A stretch of DNA of 64,000 nucleotides from positions 9,731,001 through 9,795,000 of the forward strand of contig OX387197.1 of assembly GCA_947561715.1 (NCBI GenBank). Reading direction: 5' to 3'. Each line of letters begins with the position of its first letter. The first letter of the stretch is position 1. The DNA is from Ascidia mentula. Taxonomy: Eukaryota > Chordata > Ascidiacea > Phlebobranchia > Ascidiidae. Position numbers and translations under genes: made by a program. Positions 1 to 12,149 of this stretch are shown here, piece after piece. The notes under the pieces are model-generated. The model had not been told where the DNA came from. It ran no database searches and worked only from the letters and a program-made list of their open reading frames with translations.

Positions 1-1908
1 TCCTGACGATGCATTACGAAACCCCAACAGTTCCATTTTTACTTTAGAATAAATGTAAACGAAATCCCGTACAAATAAATGTCAATTTGGACACTGTACG
101 ACCCCAGTGCAACAAGCCGCGGCTACAAATATACCTTGTCATATGGGACATAAAAACACACCGCATTACCGGATAATGAAATTTGATGCGCATTGTTACA
201 AATTACATCTTTTCTTGGTCGCTCAGGGACTAGGGATTATTTTAAAAGGGCCAATTTATTGGTTTTATTTATAGACATTCCGACCTTTGGCTTACAGAAA
301 CCGATGGAATAACCTTGTTCGCCCGAGCGTAACCAAGCGAGGAAACACCTCATTTTTCCATTGACATTTTTCTAAGAATGAAAGGTATTTATGCTTCTGA
401 AAACGGGATATCGTATTTGTCATTTAGTTGAAATAATGTCGTGCACAACTGAGAGACATTTCTAATCCAAAATAGTCCATCTCTGCATTTCAAGTAGCTT
501 TGTTTGTTTCGATTGTAATAATTCTCACAACAATAAATACCTTGAAACCAAATGTACAAGTTGTACGTACAGTAGGTGTATATTTTATTGTCCGACGAGT
601 GCTGGCTGTGACCGACGCCAGTCTTGCAGACACACAGTCTCTTGCCTGAACCCTTTCATGTGTTTCCAAACAAGTCGTTTCTAAGCATTGCCCTTGTTGT
701 TAGCGGGTCAGCGGGGAGGAAATTTCGGTACGCCACTGCGTAAAACCAAGACAGTAAGTTCTCCGTAACCCAACACCGTCCGCACGTGGGCGCTGATGCT
801 CGGTTTTGGTCGGACGCGACGTCAACCGACGGCGACAACATTAGAACCCAGAATGCTTGACTGCAGTTGGTAAATATGGGTTTGCTCCCAGTCCTTGACC
901 TCGCATAGTTGTGCGTTTTCTACGTGAGGTTGCATGCTGAGCATTCGTCCCAAGAACCAGAGGAATAACTTAAAATAAGAACGCCGAATTTCTGTCTTTG
1001 AGTGAAAAATGACACGCTTGCCTGTATTGCTCAGCGACCTGCGGGATGCGTCTATCGCCAAGTACTCGCCTTCGAATTGTTAATGGGCTACCAGCATGGG
1101 TTCAACACGTCGTCCTGTCCATCACAGCCCTTGATGGAAAAACTTGTTTTTTTCTGTACTCGGTGACTCTGTCTATATTGGAATATTGAAATAATGTATT
1201 GATCTAATAGAAGCCGCTGTAGACAAGATTCCAAAACCAATCCTCATAAATAAGTGACGATGAGTTTATTTTCGTCGAACACATGCCAAAACACAAAAAC
1301 ATCTGAAGATTAGATACAAAGGAAACAGGTTCACCAAAGAAAGGCGACACCAATAAAGCGGATGTTTTGCGACCGAGAAAAGAAATTAAACGAGCTGAAA
1401 AAGAGTTGGCACAAACAGTAGAGTATTTACAAATATACGAAATATATTAAGTAGGACAAACCTTGTGTAAATGTACAAAAAAAAATATCTTTTTAGGAAT
1501 TTTTGTGGCATTTCATTTTGAATTTCATCAGTACATGTTAATTGCAATTATTGTGTACAAAATTTTCCTATACCCGCTGACTTAATTTTATGAATCTTGA
1601 CACAAATATGCGGGGGGAAATTATAGTATGCAATTATATGCTCGAAAAGTGGTAAATATTTAAACAAAGCAACATTTAACCTGTTGGCAACGATATATGT
1701 AGAAAAATCAAAAAGCACACCGAGGAAATGGAACTAATACAGCACAAACAAACCACTGACTGTTAAGCAACAGTATCACGCAAAATAACAAGGCTGCCCT
1801 TACTTGGCGCACAAAGTAAGACATTACCACGCCCACAAAATCCCGAAATCCACTTCAAAAAGCTTCGACTAAAGCCGAATTGGATCGGTAGCTCCATTCG
1901 GGCAAATC
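1..1908. other. No gene recognised (left flank of SASS6)
   Basis: I see no convincing coding exon, RNA gene or transposon end here. Short open frames have no family features. The part next to 1908 should contain the 3' untranslated region of the minus-strand SASS6 gene. The rest is AT-rich intergenic sequence. Confidence 0.5.
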
Positions 1909-4900
1909 TTAGACTTTTTTGGGTAGCGCCCCTGTGAAGTACGCCGACACAATGGGTGGTGGGGGTTGGGTTTGCGGCTGGAAACGTACGTTGTTGGGTC
2001 GTCCTATCGTAGCCTTGTTAATCACCTGCACAGGAGAAATTTTAGGTTAAAATAGAAAACAATTCCAGTAGATCAGGACCGCCTGACAGTAGGGATTTGC
2101 ATCATTGAGAAGCGCACTCGTTTAGTCCTCATTGTTTATGAAAGTAAGACTGGGGGTTATCTCCGTCTTACACCCGACCCAAATCAAATAACTCAGGCCT
2201 CAAAACGTGTAACGCAAGTGCGTAAATCCATGACTAAACCACGCTTGTATTAGAGGCGCGCCAGAGATCTTGGCCGAGTTCCAACCTGCTGGCTGAGGCG
2301 GTTCGAAGGGTTGCTCATCGTTCTGGCGGCGGTTAAGGTCTTTGGTGGTGATGGGGCGCCCCCTGGCGACGCGCTGCGAACTGTGATGACGTCAGTTGAG
2401 CGAGCAAGGTATTTCGGGTCAATGGAATGTTCGCTCCTGAAATTTTTGATTTGTGTTTGTGAAAGGTTGGCAGGTTCAAAAACACCAATGCAGTAGCTTT
2501 TCATGCAAAACTTCCTAAAATTATGGAGGATCATTATTCACGCTGAATTTGATACCCGAATATGTGTGTTCTGTCGAATCAAATTTCAGATAATTTACGG
2601 CCGAGCGGTCTGGTCGATTTATCAAACGGCAACTTTCCCACCGCAAAGCTTTCGTACAGGACAACTTCATGTTATTTTAACCTGAACTCAACGCAGACAG
2701 GCAAACAATACGCATACTCTTGGTTTGCAGCAAAACAACAGAGTGTGCATGCGCTTGGTAAATTTGACCCATGTATAATACACCTTTACCACCGTAATAC
2801 ATGGTTTAGCACTTTCGAAAACTTACTACAAAGACAAGCGCAACCACATCTGACTGCATTTTCTTTACACAACAAAAATTTGACGTACAATATTTGTGAC
2901 TATTTGGGGATTCTGATTTATCCGTGCACGGGTGAAGTTGCTTTACCAATTATATCGGGTGTTAATAACATATTGAAAACTAACACTTGACTCAAAGAAC
3001 GCATTTTCACCTAAATTATTGGTATTTGCACATTATTTAAATTAAAAACCAAGCAGCTTTAAAAAACACATGCACAGCATTCTTTCTTGAGGCTGAACGC
3101 GACAAGAATTCGTTGACAGACGAGCTGCGATTTCGCAGAGGCGCAAACGAACATAAACAAAACCACCATTGGCTTACACTGACTTGGGTGATTGATTTTC
3201 CTTATCCTTCTTGCCCGGATTATAGATGACTTGGGACGGCGTGTTCACGTTGGGTCTGGGGATGCGAGCGGTCGGAGAGTTGGTTTTTCCCGCTTGCTGT
3301 TGGCTCCCTGGACTGGACGATATGGGAATGGGGGTGTTTTGGGACACGGAGATGTGCGGAGGGGTTGGGTTTAAACCGATCGGTGTGCTGTAGTGTGGCT
3401 GGTGATACAAGACGAGTTTTGTAAGGGGAGCTGCGGCCAATCGGCTTGAGGCATAATTATTACTAACAATCACATTTGGCTCGCGACTACGTTAGTTATA
3501 TTTTCAGAAGAAGTCGTTCAGGCTAACGAAACGTCTAAAGTTTAAACAAAGGCGTATGTTTCGTTTTTTTTAGTGACGCGCAGACAAGGCCACTTGACAT
3601 GATAGATCAAGATTACCAATGTCACTTTGGTGAGTTATTCGCTCATATTTGTATATTCCCTTTTTACTAGAAGAACCAACACAATAACACACTGATTCGA
3701 AAACTGCGTGAAAGTGGGTTAACAAGCTTACAGTTGTTCGGTCGTATGACGGGAAGCCGGGGTTTATATGATGATTGTAGGAGTGAAGTTCTTGAACAGG
3801 CGCAGGGTGATTGGAAGGTTGGGGTGCTGCCACCTTGCGGCCGATGATCTGCCGTTCGTTAAGCTGTTTGTTTAACCAGTTGATTACTGAAATGAAAATG
3901 TAATTTTGTTGGGGAAATGTTCACCCTGGGAGGTGAATACATAAACACGGTAAATAAACCATGCTGTTTGCTTCGATTATGATGGTTTATAAAAATATCA
4001 ATTAGCCCAGGTACCTACATACAGTTTAGTATGCATAATTTGGGTGTGATTTTTTTGGACAAGTACTAGCCAAATAGAAGTTGGGGACATTTTCGTAATG
4101 CTGCTTGCATACATAGCACTTATACAGTCTGGATTTTTTATTAATATTTTTTATGATTTTTTTTCAATGTAAAGATTAGCTGGAGAGCAATTGAAACTTC
4201 AAAGTTTAATTTGGTCATGAGAAGAACCCCTTAATGGAACATGGAACACATGTGTATTAAGGAGTGACCCCAAAAGCAAACCCGCCTCCCACCATTTTCA
4301 TTGGTTTTCAGCAATCCCTTGCTCTCCTCCAGTTTTTCTAGAGTTGTTGTAAGTTGCTCTTTCAGTTTTGAAGTTTCATCCTGGGATTTCTACAAACACA
4401 AAAGTTGATCAAATAAACATGGGTTTTTCCAAAACTAAGAAGAAAAATTTCACACCTGTAGATTGGTGGATTTTTCCTCCAGCTCCTTCTTCATTTTGTC
4501 CAAAGCTTTCTCATTTTCCCCGATCACGTGTTCTTGTCTTGTTGTCACCTCATTCTTGATCTTCACCTTGTTTATGAATGTTTTTCGCTCATCCTGGAGT
4601 TTTCTGATGATTTCATTGCCCTGCAATTTCAATAGATCGTTGGTAATAATTCATACTTCTAACCAAACAGTCTAAGCAACTCTTGAAACTACATGATTGA
4701 ATTGTTTAGTGTGACAGACTTAAGAAAAGATTGTGAGCAATCAATAGATTTATTCGCCAAATATTAAATTTCTTCTTAATATTTTTAAACTAATGATGGC
4801 CCATATAGTGGTCTAACTCCATGTTATATAGAGATGTACATAGTGACGCCACTGATCTCCACAGTCAATGTTTTCAGTACTATGTGCTGCTCTGTTTATT

Positions 4901-7900
4901 CTTAGTCTCTATGATTATATAAAAAGTTCCATGCACAGAAAAATGCAATATTTTTGAGTTATTAAAAAATATTTTCTGTGTTAAATGTTAAGTTTTATTA
5001 CAATATCTGCTAACATGTAACTTTCTGTAATGTTTAAACCACATTGTTTACCTTCTTGATTTCCTCTGTCATGGTCTTAATTGTTGCTTCAAGTTTTCGT
5101 ATTTGGGATTGTTGTTCACTCTTTCTTTCATCAAGTTGATCTTTCTGTTGTTCTGCCGCATCCAGTGATGAAGTTATCCTTGATACAAGCTGTTCCTTGT
5201 CCAGCAACTCTTGCTCCAACACTGCCACTCTGGTCTTCAACTGCTGGATAATTTTGTCCTGTGCAAACAAGCATGACATTTTTATATGAATTTGGAGGTA
5301 AGACCAATCAAAAAATTCAATATATATATAAATACTTTAGCAATAAAATGTTTTTACTTCATGAAATCTACCTAACCAGCAACACTTCTTTCACGTGACA
5401 CAAGTTAACCTTCAATTCAATTTTAAATGTTACTAGAACAACTTTGTGTCCACGCTTCTGATTTTAGAAAACATGTTTCGCATTTTATTATTTTATTAAT
5501 ATATTTTTATTAGAACTTCTAGTAACATTTAAAATTATATATACTTTAGTTTGACTGATATATACCATATAGAAAAGTATTTCCAAAAATTACTTGGTTG
5601 TGCCTTTCAGTGTCAAGTGAGCAACTCTCCCTTCTAGCTTGCTGCAAGTCATTCCTACATCTTCTGTGTTCCTCCTCAAGTGCATTCAGTTTGGTCTTAA
5701 GTTCACGGATTGTTGCTTCAGCTCTGTATCGCCTGTCAGTCAGATCCTACACGGCAGAAAGTAATGTGTTAATCAAGAGCTATAGCGAGTCGTTATGCTA
5801 ATTGGTGAAATATAAAAACGGACCTTGTTGGTATTTTCCAGCTCGGACAACCTTGCATCCCTCTGCCTTAGGTTTTTCTGATAGGAGCTTTCAAATTCCT
5901 TTCTTTCTCTGTCATATCTTTGTTGCATCTCATCTTGAATCTGGCACAAACAAACATAAATGTGAAAGAAATGGAATAGAAATAATAGACCAGACATAAC
6001 TTTGGCAAGGGAGAACAAAATATGCAACAACAGTCATCAGTAATGTAAAAGTCAAGGGATTGGAAATGTTATTCAAAAACCAAGAATATCTCGCGTTACA
6101 TTTATACATAGTTTTTTGTTATAGAGGCCAGTTAAATCTATAGGATGTCTAACCCAGGGATCCACAAATGGTGGGTCACAAACAACTCAATTTTTGGTTG
6201 CCAAAATATCCTTTGAGTCAAGAAAATTGTAAATATATTGACAAAGTTTTCTTTCTTTAAAATAAATACAATGTTTGCATAACTATCACTTGCATTAAGT
6301 TGCTACATAATAATTTTTCAAATGTTTCATTCTAATATCACAGTTTGTTGGGATTATCGCGAGCATAAATGATTGACAGTAAAATCGCATTTGTTCTTAT
6401 TTGGGTTGCGAGACACTACAAACATTTTTTGTTGGTCGCGCCAAAAAGTATTGGCGAACCCCTGGCCTAACCTACAATAATGTAAAGGCAGTGCATTGAA
6501 AAAAAGAACCTTGCATTATATATTTTACCTTAAGGGTCTTCTCCCTTTCCAAATTCATCTCTCTTGTATGTTGAGTAGTAAGTCTCTCAGATCTTCCACC
6601 AGCCTCTATCCTTAGTTGATCCAACTCCCTTGAACGATCGGACAACTGCTGCCTAGTGTGTTCCAACTTGTGTTTTAAATCAAGCTCAGTTTGTTGCAGT
6701 TTTCCCTCCAAAGCACTTTGTCTTTCCTGTCACACAAAATGCCATATTAGCGTCATTCAAAATTTCCAATGCACTTGTATTTACCATTGAAAGTTTCAGG
6801 CATGTTGCCAGGTATTTCTTCACATCAGTGTCATTAGCAGGGAGCAAATTCAAACAAAGATGAATAAGATGCTTGAATGGGTTTGTTTCGATAACTTTCA
6901 AAACTCCATTGCCCAAATGAAGGCCTTCAAATCCAGATGACGTTCTCTCATTCACTTCAAACTACAGGAATTTTTTTTAAATAACACATTTGAAAGAATT
7001 CATCCCAGAGAAAATAAAAGCAAAAGTTGCACGAACCTGTAACAAAAACTTTGGTGTTTCTTTTGTTTCTTCAATGTAACACTGTTGTAACAGAGCTATA
7101 AATCGCTGTGGGAAAGCGCTAAAGTCAACCAGAAGCCCTTGTTGCGTCTTTAAGCTGAAAACAATAAAATTGAACATTACCAAGTTGTTGTAAAAAACTG
7201 CTCCTAATCTAGTGGTTCTCAAATATTTCTGTCCCATGCCCACCACAATTAAAGCTTACTTTGTCATCAGTAAAAAAAATTCAAAACTACTTTGTGATAT
7301 AAATTATAAATGCTTAAGGTTATAGAATTGATAACACAATGCTGTTTACATATTTGCTTGATAACAAGAAAGGTTTCAGTCCAGTAATTTTTGATCTAGA
7401 ATTGATTTTTCTATGCATACACCAAATGTCCTCAGCAACCTACCAAATTTTTGCCCCACCCAACCAACAGGATGCTGAAATTTAAAAACCACTAATTTAA
7501 TAAAAGATTTTTTTACCATTGAAAATCTTCTTCCCCAAGACAGAGATTGTATAAAAAGAAAGGATCCTTGTCATCGGTAAACCGGACCAGAAGATCTTTG
7601 CGATGTAGTGGTGAGACGGTGGTTTGCACTTCCACAGTAACTTTGATATGTACTTGCCTTTATACAATATTGGCTACATATTAAAACAGTGAGGCCTAGA
7701 ACATGCCAATTAATAAATGTAGTTTGTATTATAAACAAAAAAATGGGTATTTAGGTTAAATTTGATGCATGTACTAGCCACTTGCTTTTCAATGGTGTAA
7801 ATTTTCAAATAACGTAATACATTTGTGAATTTTGACACTGTTTAGCTATATTTAAACTTACTTATCTTCCGCTTCCTGGCATTTTAGATTGACTCTGTGG

Positions 7901-7926
7901 GTCTCGGAGTACAGGGTTTCGGTCAT
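1909..7926 (-). CDS. SASS6: Spindle assembly abnormal protein 6 homologue (SAS-6)
   Basis: This is the centriole cartwheel protein, whose head domains form the nine-fold hub and whose coiled coil forms the spokes. I read 13 coding exons on the minus strand: 7926-7862, 7657-7517, 7154-7037, 6961-6785, 6726-6529, 5940-5824, 5746-5594, 5258-5052, 4620-4456, 4389-4293, 3886-3732, 3479-3180 and 2025-1909. All phases agree, giving about 669 residues (human about 657). Exons 1-4 encode the N-terminal head with the family strings [28 protein letters not shown] and ETNPFKHL. Exons 5-10 encode a long Glu/Lys/Gln-rich coiled coil (for example [24 protein letters not shown]). Exons 11-13 encode a low-complexity tail that ends [12 protein letters not shown], like the human SAYFPGQLP end. 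The start is the first ATG of the exon encoding [16 protein letters not shown]. The least certain boundary is the acceptor near 3479. The gene looks intact. Confidence 0.93.
2026..3179 (-). other. Last intron of SASS6 (about 1.15 kb)
   Basis: This is the longest SASS6 intron, with a GTGTAA donor just below 3180 and an acceptor at 2026-2028. A 142-codon plus-strand open frame inside it has no recognisable domain and is not called as a gene. No transposon end is visible. Confidence 0.6.
6155..6464. mobile_element. hAT-type MITE in a SASS6 intron
   Basis: The element is 310 bp and non-coding. Its ends are imperfect inverted repeats (CAGGGATCCACAAA at the left, TTGGCGAACCCCTG at the right). It is flanked by 8-bp direct repeats, GTCTAACC at 6147-6154 and GCCTAACC at 6465-6472, with one mismatch. 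An 8-bp duplication and CAGGG-type ends are typical of hAT DNA transposons. It has no transposase and is therefore non-autonomous. It lies in the intron between the exons 6726-6529 and 5940-5824. Confidence 0.75.
7210..7494. mobile_element. Probable hAT-like MITE remnant in a SASS6 intron
   Basis: The left end reads TAGTGGTTCTCAAA and the right end, on the opposite strand, reads TAGTGGTTTTTAAATTTC, giving imperfect inverted ends about 285 bp apart. The CAGTGGTTCTCAAA-like start is typical of hAT MITEs. I could not find a clean 8-bp target duplication, so the limits are approximate. It sits in the intron between the exons 7657-7517 and 7154-7037. Confidence 0.5.
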
Positions 7927-8808
7927 TATTTTGTCAAAACTTAGTTTGCCTGCTGAATAATTTATAAAAACAGAAAATACGTTTATATAAATTTTAACAT
8001 TTGCATTTGCCGCGTTTCCAAAACTTCGCGATTCACTAACGGATATTCTACGGTTGACTGGTTAACGTTCTTATGATATCTATGAATACGAATTTCTATG
8101 GCTTAAAAACTTAATTCATGAAAAATTGTTGTACTTTGAAAATACTACAATAACATTTGTGTTTGTTTGATGGCATAGAAGAAAAAGTAAGGACTATTGA
8201 AATCTGTTTGTTTTTTTGCAATTTTTGATGATTTTTAGCATGAAAACTTTTTTCACGCTAAATAAATAAAATAAAGATCACACGTTTTCCAACACGACTG
8301 GGTTTTATTGCTCTATGTACTTCAGAAATGCCTGGGCAATTATACGAAACATTACCAGCAAAGCTGTTTATGATACATATCGTGTTGTGTATTTGACAGG
8401 CATCTTGTTCCCCGATACATGTAACTTGATACAGGCCCAAACAATCAGCACTGTAGCGCAGAACTAGCTGCCTTCACAACCATCACCAAGCATTTAAAGT
8501 GGAAAGTAAATGTTTATGCTCTCTACAAACGTGTGTGGAGAGTGTAGATTGGTCGCCTGAAGCAAACGAAAAATAAATTTGTTGGATAGCAGCACATGGG
8601 CTACAACGGATTTGGAATTGTAACTTACCTATGAAATGAATTGTTTAAACCAGGCAATAGCTGAGGAAAGAATTCACCAGGTATGTTTGGAATGCGCAAT
8701 TGAAACAAAAATCCTAATGTTGTCGTAGTTTGAAAACTTGTTTCGGTAAAAGTAAACCACAAACTTTCCTCTGTGAAAGTCTTTGTCACTACTTTGGATT
8801 TTTTCAAG
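7927..8808. promoter_or_regulatory. Divergent intergenic region, SASS6 / ankyrin gene
   Basis: About 0.9 kb separates the SASS6 start codon (minus) from the first ankyrin exon I can support (plus). The interval should contain the SASS6 promoter and probably the missing first exon(s) and promoter of the ankyrin gene. I found no clear TATA box or start-codon exon. The call rests on gene arrangement only. Confidence 0.35.
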
Positions 8809-11451
8809 TCTGTTTACAAACTTTTACGATTATGGTCGTCATGTCATCAAGGTTCGACTCCTGCTCACCTTGGGTGTGGATCCTGAATTCAGAGACAAGA
8901 AGAATTTTTACAGAACTCCTCTTCTTAAAGCATCCATACTGTCATGCGAAGACTCGGCCCTTAAAATAACCAAAGTATGAATATAAACTAATAATGTGTG
9001 AGTAATTTAAGGCTATACAAGAACGCAGCAAGATTGTATGTAGAAGGCGTAAATGTTTGACATACTTTTTAGATCAGATTTGTGAATTATAGTGCACTGC
9101 CACCATATTGGTTAACACTTAAATTGGCGCCCCTTTATAAGACTATCATGACTCTCACAATCAAATTGTGGTGCGTTGTACTTTACCGTGAAACTTTATT
9201 TTGAAAGATTCTTCTTCGGATGGGCGTCAACGTTAACGCCATTGACGACAAATGTCGCTCTGCCCTGCATTACGCTTGTGAAAGCGGAAAAAGCAAATTG
9301 ATTGAAACGCTTTTAAAGGAGGGGTCTGTGGAACTGAATAAACAAGACACTGAAGGTATGGGTGATGTTTCGATACTTCGAAATCTTCTACAGCGTTTCA
9401 AAATATGTGGCAAACATATCCGTTATATTTACATGGAGTTGTTGTAGTTATAACAGCAAAAAGCTATATTTTACTGTCAGTTTTGCTTCAAGCGACAAAC
9501 CCACGTGTTGGCAAATTTGTCACAGGGCGCACACCTTTGATGTTGTCCGCGATGCACGGACATCTGCGAGCGTCCAGGATTCTTACACTGAGATTGGCCA
9601 AGTTTGATTTGGATATGGATTTGCGGGATAACCATGGTTTTACCTCTCTTTTATTTGCAATTAAAAATCAAAATTATGATATTGCCCATGATTTAATCAG
9701 GTGAATTCTACAAAATGGTTTTAGTTTTGAAAGCAGTGGTAGGGAATATAATGTCTTTTGTTTGGCAAAGGTACGGTAATGCGTCCACCACAATCCGTGA
9801 CGACGTACTTTTCAAAAACGCCGGTGATTGGCTGAAGAAAACTTTACTTGACAGTTATCCCTATTTCAATCAAGCGAAAAGGTTGGAAAAAGCGAAAGTC
9901 TCTGAAAACCAAGAGGAGAAAGAAAACCAATTTGATGCCGACCCGTCAAACGTTCCACTTGTAACGGTCGCAAGCTCGTACGATGGAACTAGCGAGTCAC
10001 AATTTAACGAAGGCGCGTCGGAGGCGACATCCACCATAAGGGAGGCCGCTGCGTTGTCTGGCCTGCTGTTTGAGCCCGATCCCTACGGAAGGCATAGCAG
10101 GCCTCCGTCGAGCGTCGTGTCTAAGTTTAGTGCCTCGTCGGCGTCGGTATTGAAATCATCTATTATTGGACCGTGGTTAACATCTTAATAGTTCTTGTGC
10201 CTTTTTGTTGCAGCCAAAGCGCATTCCATCCGCGATCTATTCTGATAAAATGCCGCAGCTTTCGGAGTCCGGTTCCGTGAGGGTAGACTCCTCCAAAAGC
10301 GGGAGAAACGTTTTGACGCAACGAGCATTGAGACAAAGTGCCGAAGAATCCGAACGCCGGTCTCAACGGGGCTCGGCGGTGTTGTTGCAGAGCAAGGAAA
10401 CCCAAAACGCGAGAACGAAAATAAACTCGGCAGCCAACAATATTCGTCGCGAAGCCATCTCAAATGCCGCCGTCAACCTGCCAATATCTGTAGATGCGCA
10501 ACAATACAACCGGCCAGCGAGCAAGAACAGTTTCCTACTTTTGGTCAAGGTACCCGCCAAGGACCACTCAAAAACCAACTTGACATCAATACAGAAACTA
10601 AAACAAGCGATTCATGAACAGCGAAGGCGGAAAGTAACACGCCCTAGTACCCGACTGACAAGACCCTACACCGCCATACCCTACGAGGCGGCAACTGAGG
10701 AATCCAAACTTCCTGTACGGCCTCACACAAGGGCCTATGTTGCAGGACAAGGTCGTAAATCCCCCATTGTTTCCAAGACAACACAAGTCATTGAACAAAC
10801 CGCGCCCACTCAGCCCTCCATAGCGAAAGCACAATCCTTGATATCGTTAAGCACACTCATTTCGGACGATGCTTATGCTTACGGCCCAAACCACCACAAA
10901 CAGGCCAGGTAAATAAACTTCCACCATCTACTGTTTACCATACCGTCTATACTAGACATACAATGTAACATTACTTATCGTCGCAATTCAGATCGATAGA
11001 AAAGGCACAACGAAACCTTCGAACGCTATTTGCGCTGTACACCGACAGTTATCTTTGGGTCCCAGCCAAACAGAAACCAGCGTCCCTCTCAGTTCAGGTC
11101 AGTTGCGTTGCAAGACCGGGCAATGACGTTGCATTTTGTTGTGCGTGCGTTAATGCTATTCCACGCAATACGGTTACTCTGTACCAAATCACGACAATCC
11201 TAATTATAGTTATGCTGTTACAGATGCCACCGGAACCAAGCGAAAAACTTACTCTGACGTCGGAGTTCACAACGTCAGTAAGCGATCTTGCAAGTATTGT
11301 GGAGCGCGGCTCTGTGGCACCAAGCGAGGCAATAAGTTTACGGCAAGAGGGCAGACTGGGCAGAGGAAGGCTGGCAAGTTCAAGCGCACTTTCCAGAACT
11401 TCGCGGAAGTCAGCGGGAGGGAAAAGCACGTCAAGCAGCAATTACAGATAA
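8809..11451 (+). CDS. Ankyrin-repeat protein with a basic, Ser-rich tail (5' end missing)
   Basis: I do not recognise a specific orthologue. Exons read on the plus strand: 8809-8974 (not the first), 9208-9355, 9526-9700, 9771-10146, 10214-10908, 10992-11097 and 11224-11451. Phases agree throughout and give about 630 residues. Exons 1-3 carry four ankyrin-like repeats, recognisable by VRLLLTLGVDPEFRD, CRSALHYACESGKSK, GRTPLMLSAMHGHL and HGFTSLLFAIKNQN. The rest is predicted to be disordered: an acidic/Ser segment, then a long Arg/Lys-rich region (EQRRRKVTRPSTRLTRPY) and a Ser-rich C terminus. This layout suggests a scaffold or cytoskeletal adaptor, but that is inference. No in-frame ATG precedes the first exon before a stop, so an upstream exon must exist. 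The 67-bp intron 10147-10213 is needed to keep the frame and is very short. Confidence 0.8.
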
Positions 11452-12149
11452 CTGAGTTGTTTGACTTGTTCGAATCGTTTGTTTGCATTCACCCTTTTTC
11501 TTCACGTGTCGAGCCAACATGGAAGCCACTGTGCCAATTGTACAGTTATGTGGCCTCAAAGGAGTAGTACACGGTGGAAATTACGCGCGTTGCAAAGAAT
11601 GTTACAAGATATATCGGGAGGTTATATATTGTTTAATGCTACATTTTGTTCAGTCATAACTTGCCGAACAGACAGAATGAAAGAACGCCCAAGGCTCTGT
11701 TTTTTTGTGCAGTGGTGCGGAACAGACAGCATCGTGTTGTGTTGTGTGAGAGAGGTTATTTATTGGTGTTATTCCAGTTTGTTCCAAAAACGCGATATTC
11801 GCTTTACTTTCGAAAAATATCAGGTTTTATTGAATAACATGCAGCAATTACATGAATGTCTGCTTGTTTTAGCGGGAGGTACTTGTCAAACTGGTTCGGG
11901 ACAAATCAAATACTGTCGAGGACCAATTTCCCGTGTACTCAAAATAGAATAGGACAATTGCCAATTAACTGCCTGAGGTGCAGGCAGACTGCATTCAGTT
12001 TGCATGCGGTCTTTGCATATTCAGGGTATTGTGCTTCGTGAAATTCCTTTTGTTGCAAGGAACGTGCTATTCACCGGTATTGATGTTTAGGATGTCACGC
12101 TGCAGTGTTTAGCGTGACTATAGGCAAACTTTGCCGGAAACTAGTTATC
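11452..12149. other. Intergenic, ankyrin gene to dehydrogenase gene
   Basis: About 0.7 kb lies between two tandem plus-strand genes. Open frames here (up to 163 codons) are Cys-rich, lack family motifs and overlap one another, so they are not called. It should contain the ankyrin gene's 3' UTR and the promoter of the next gene. Confidence 0.5.

Noticed and set aside
2562-2990. 142-codon plus-strand open frame
   Set aside because: It lies in the last SASS6 intron, with no domain, no splice context and ordinary AT-rich composition.
8846-8872. tRNA-like GGTTCGACTCC string
   Set aside because: It is inside an ankyrin exon, and no cloverleaf arms can be built around it.
11461-11952. 163-codon plus-strand open frame
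   Set aside because: It is Cys-rich and irregular, overlaps other frames, and shows no family motif.
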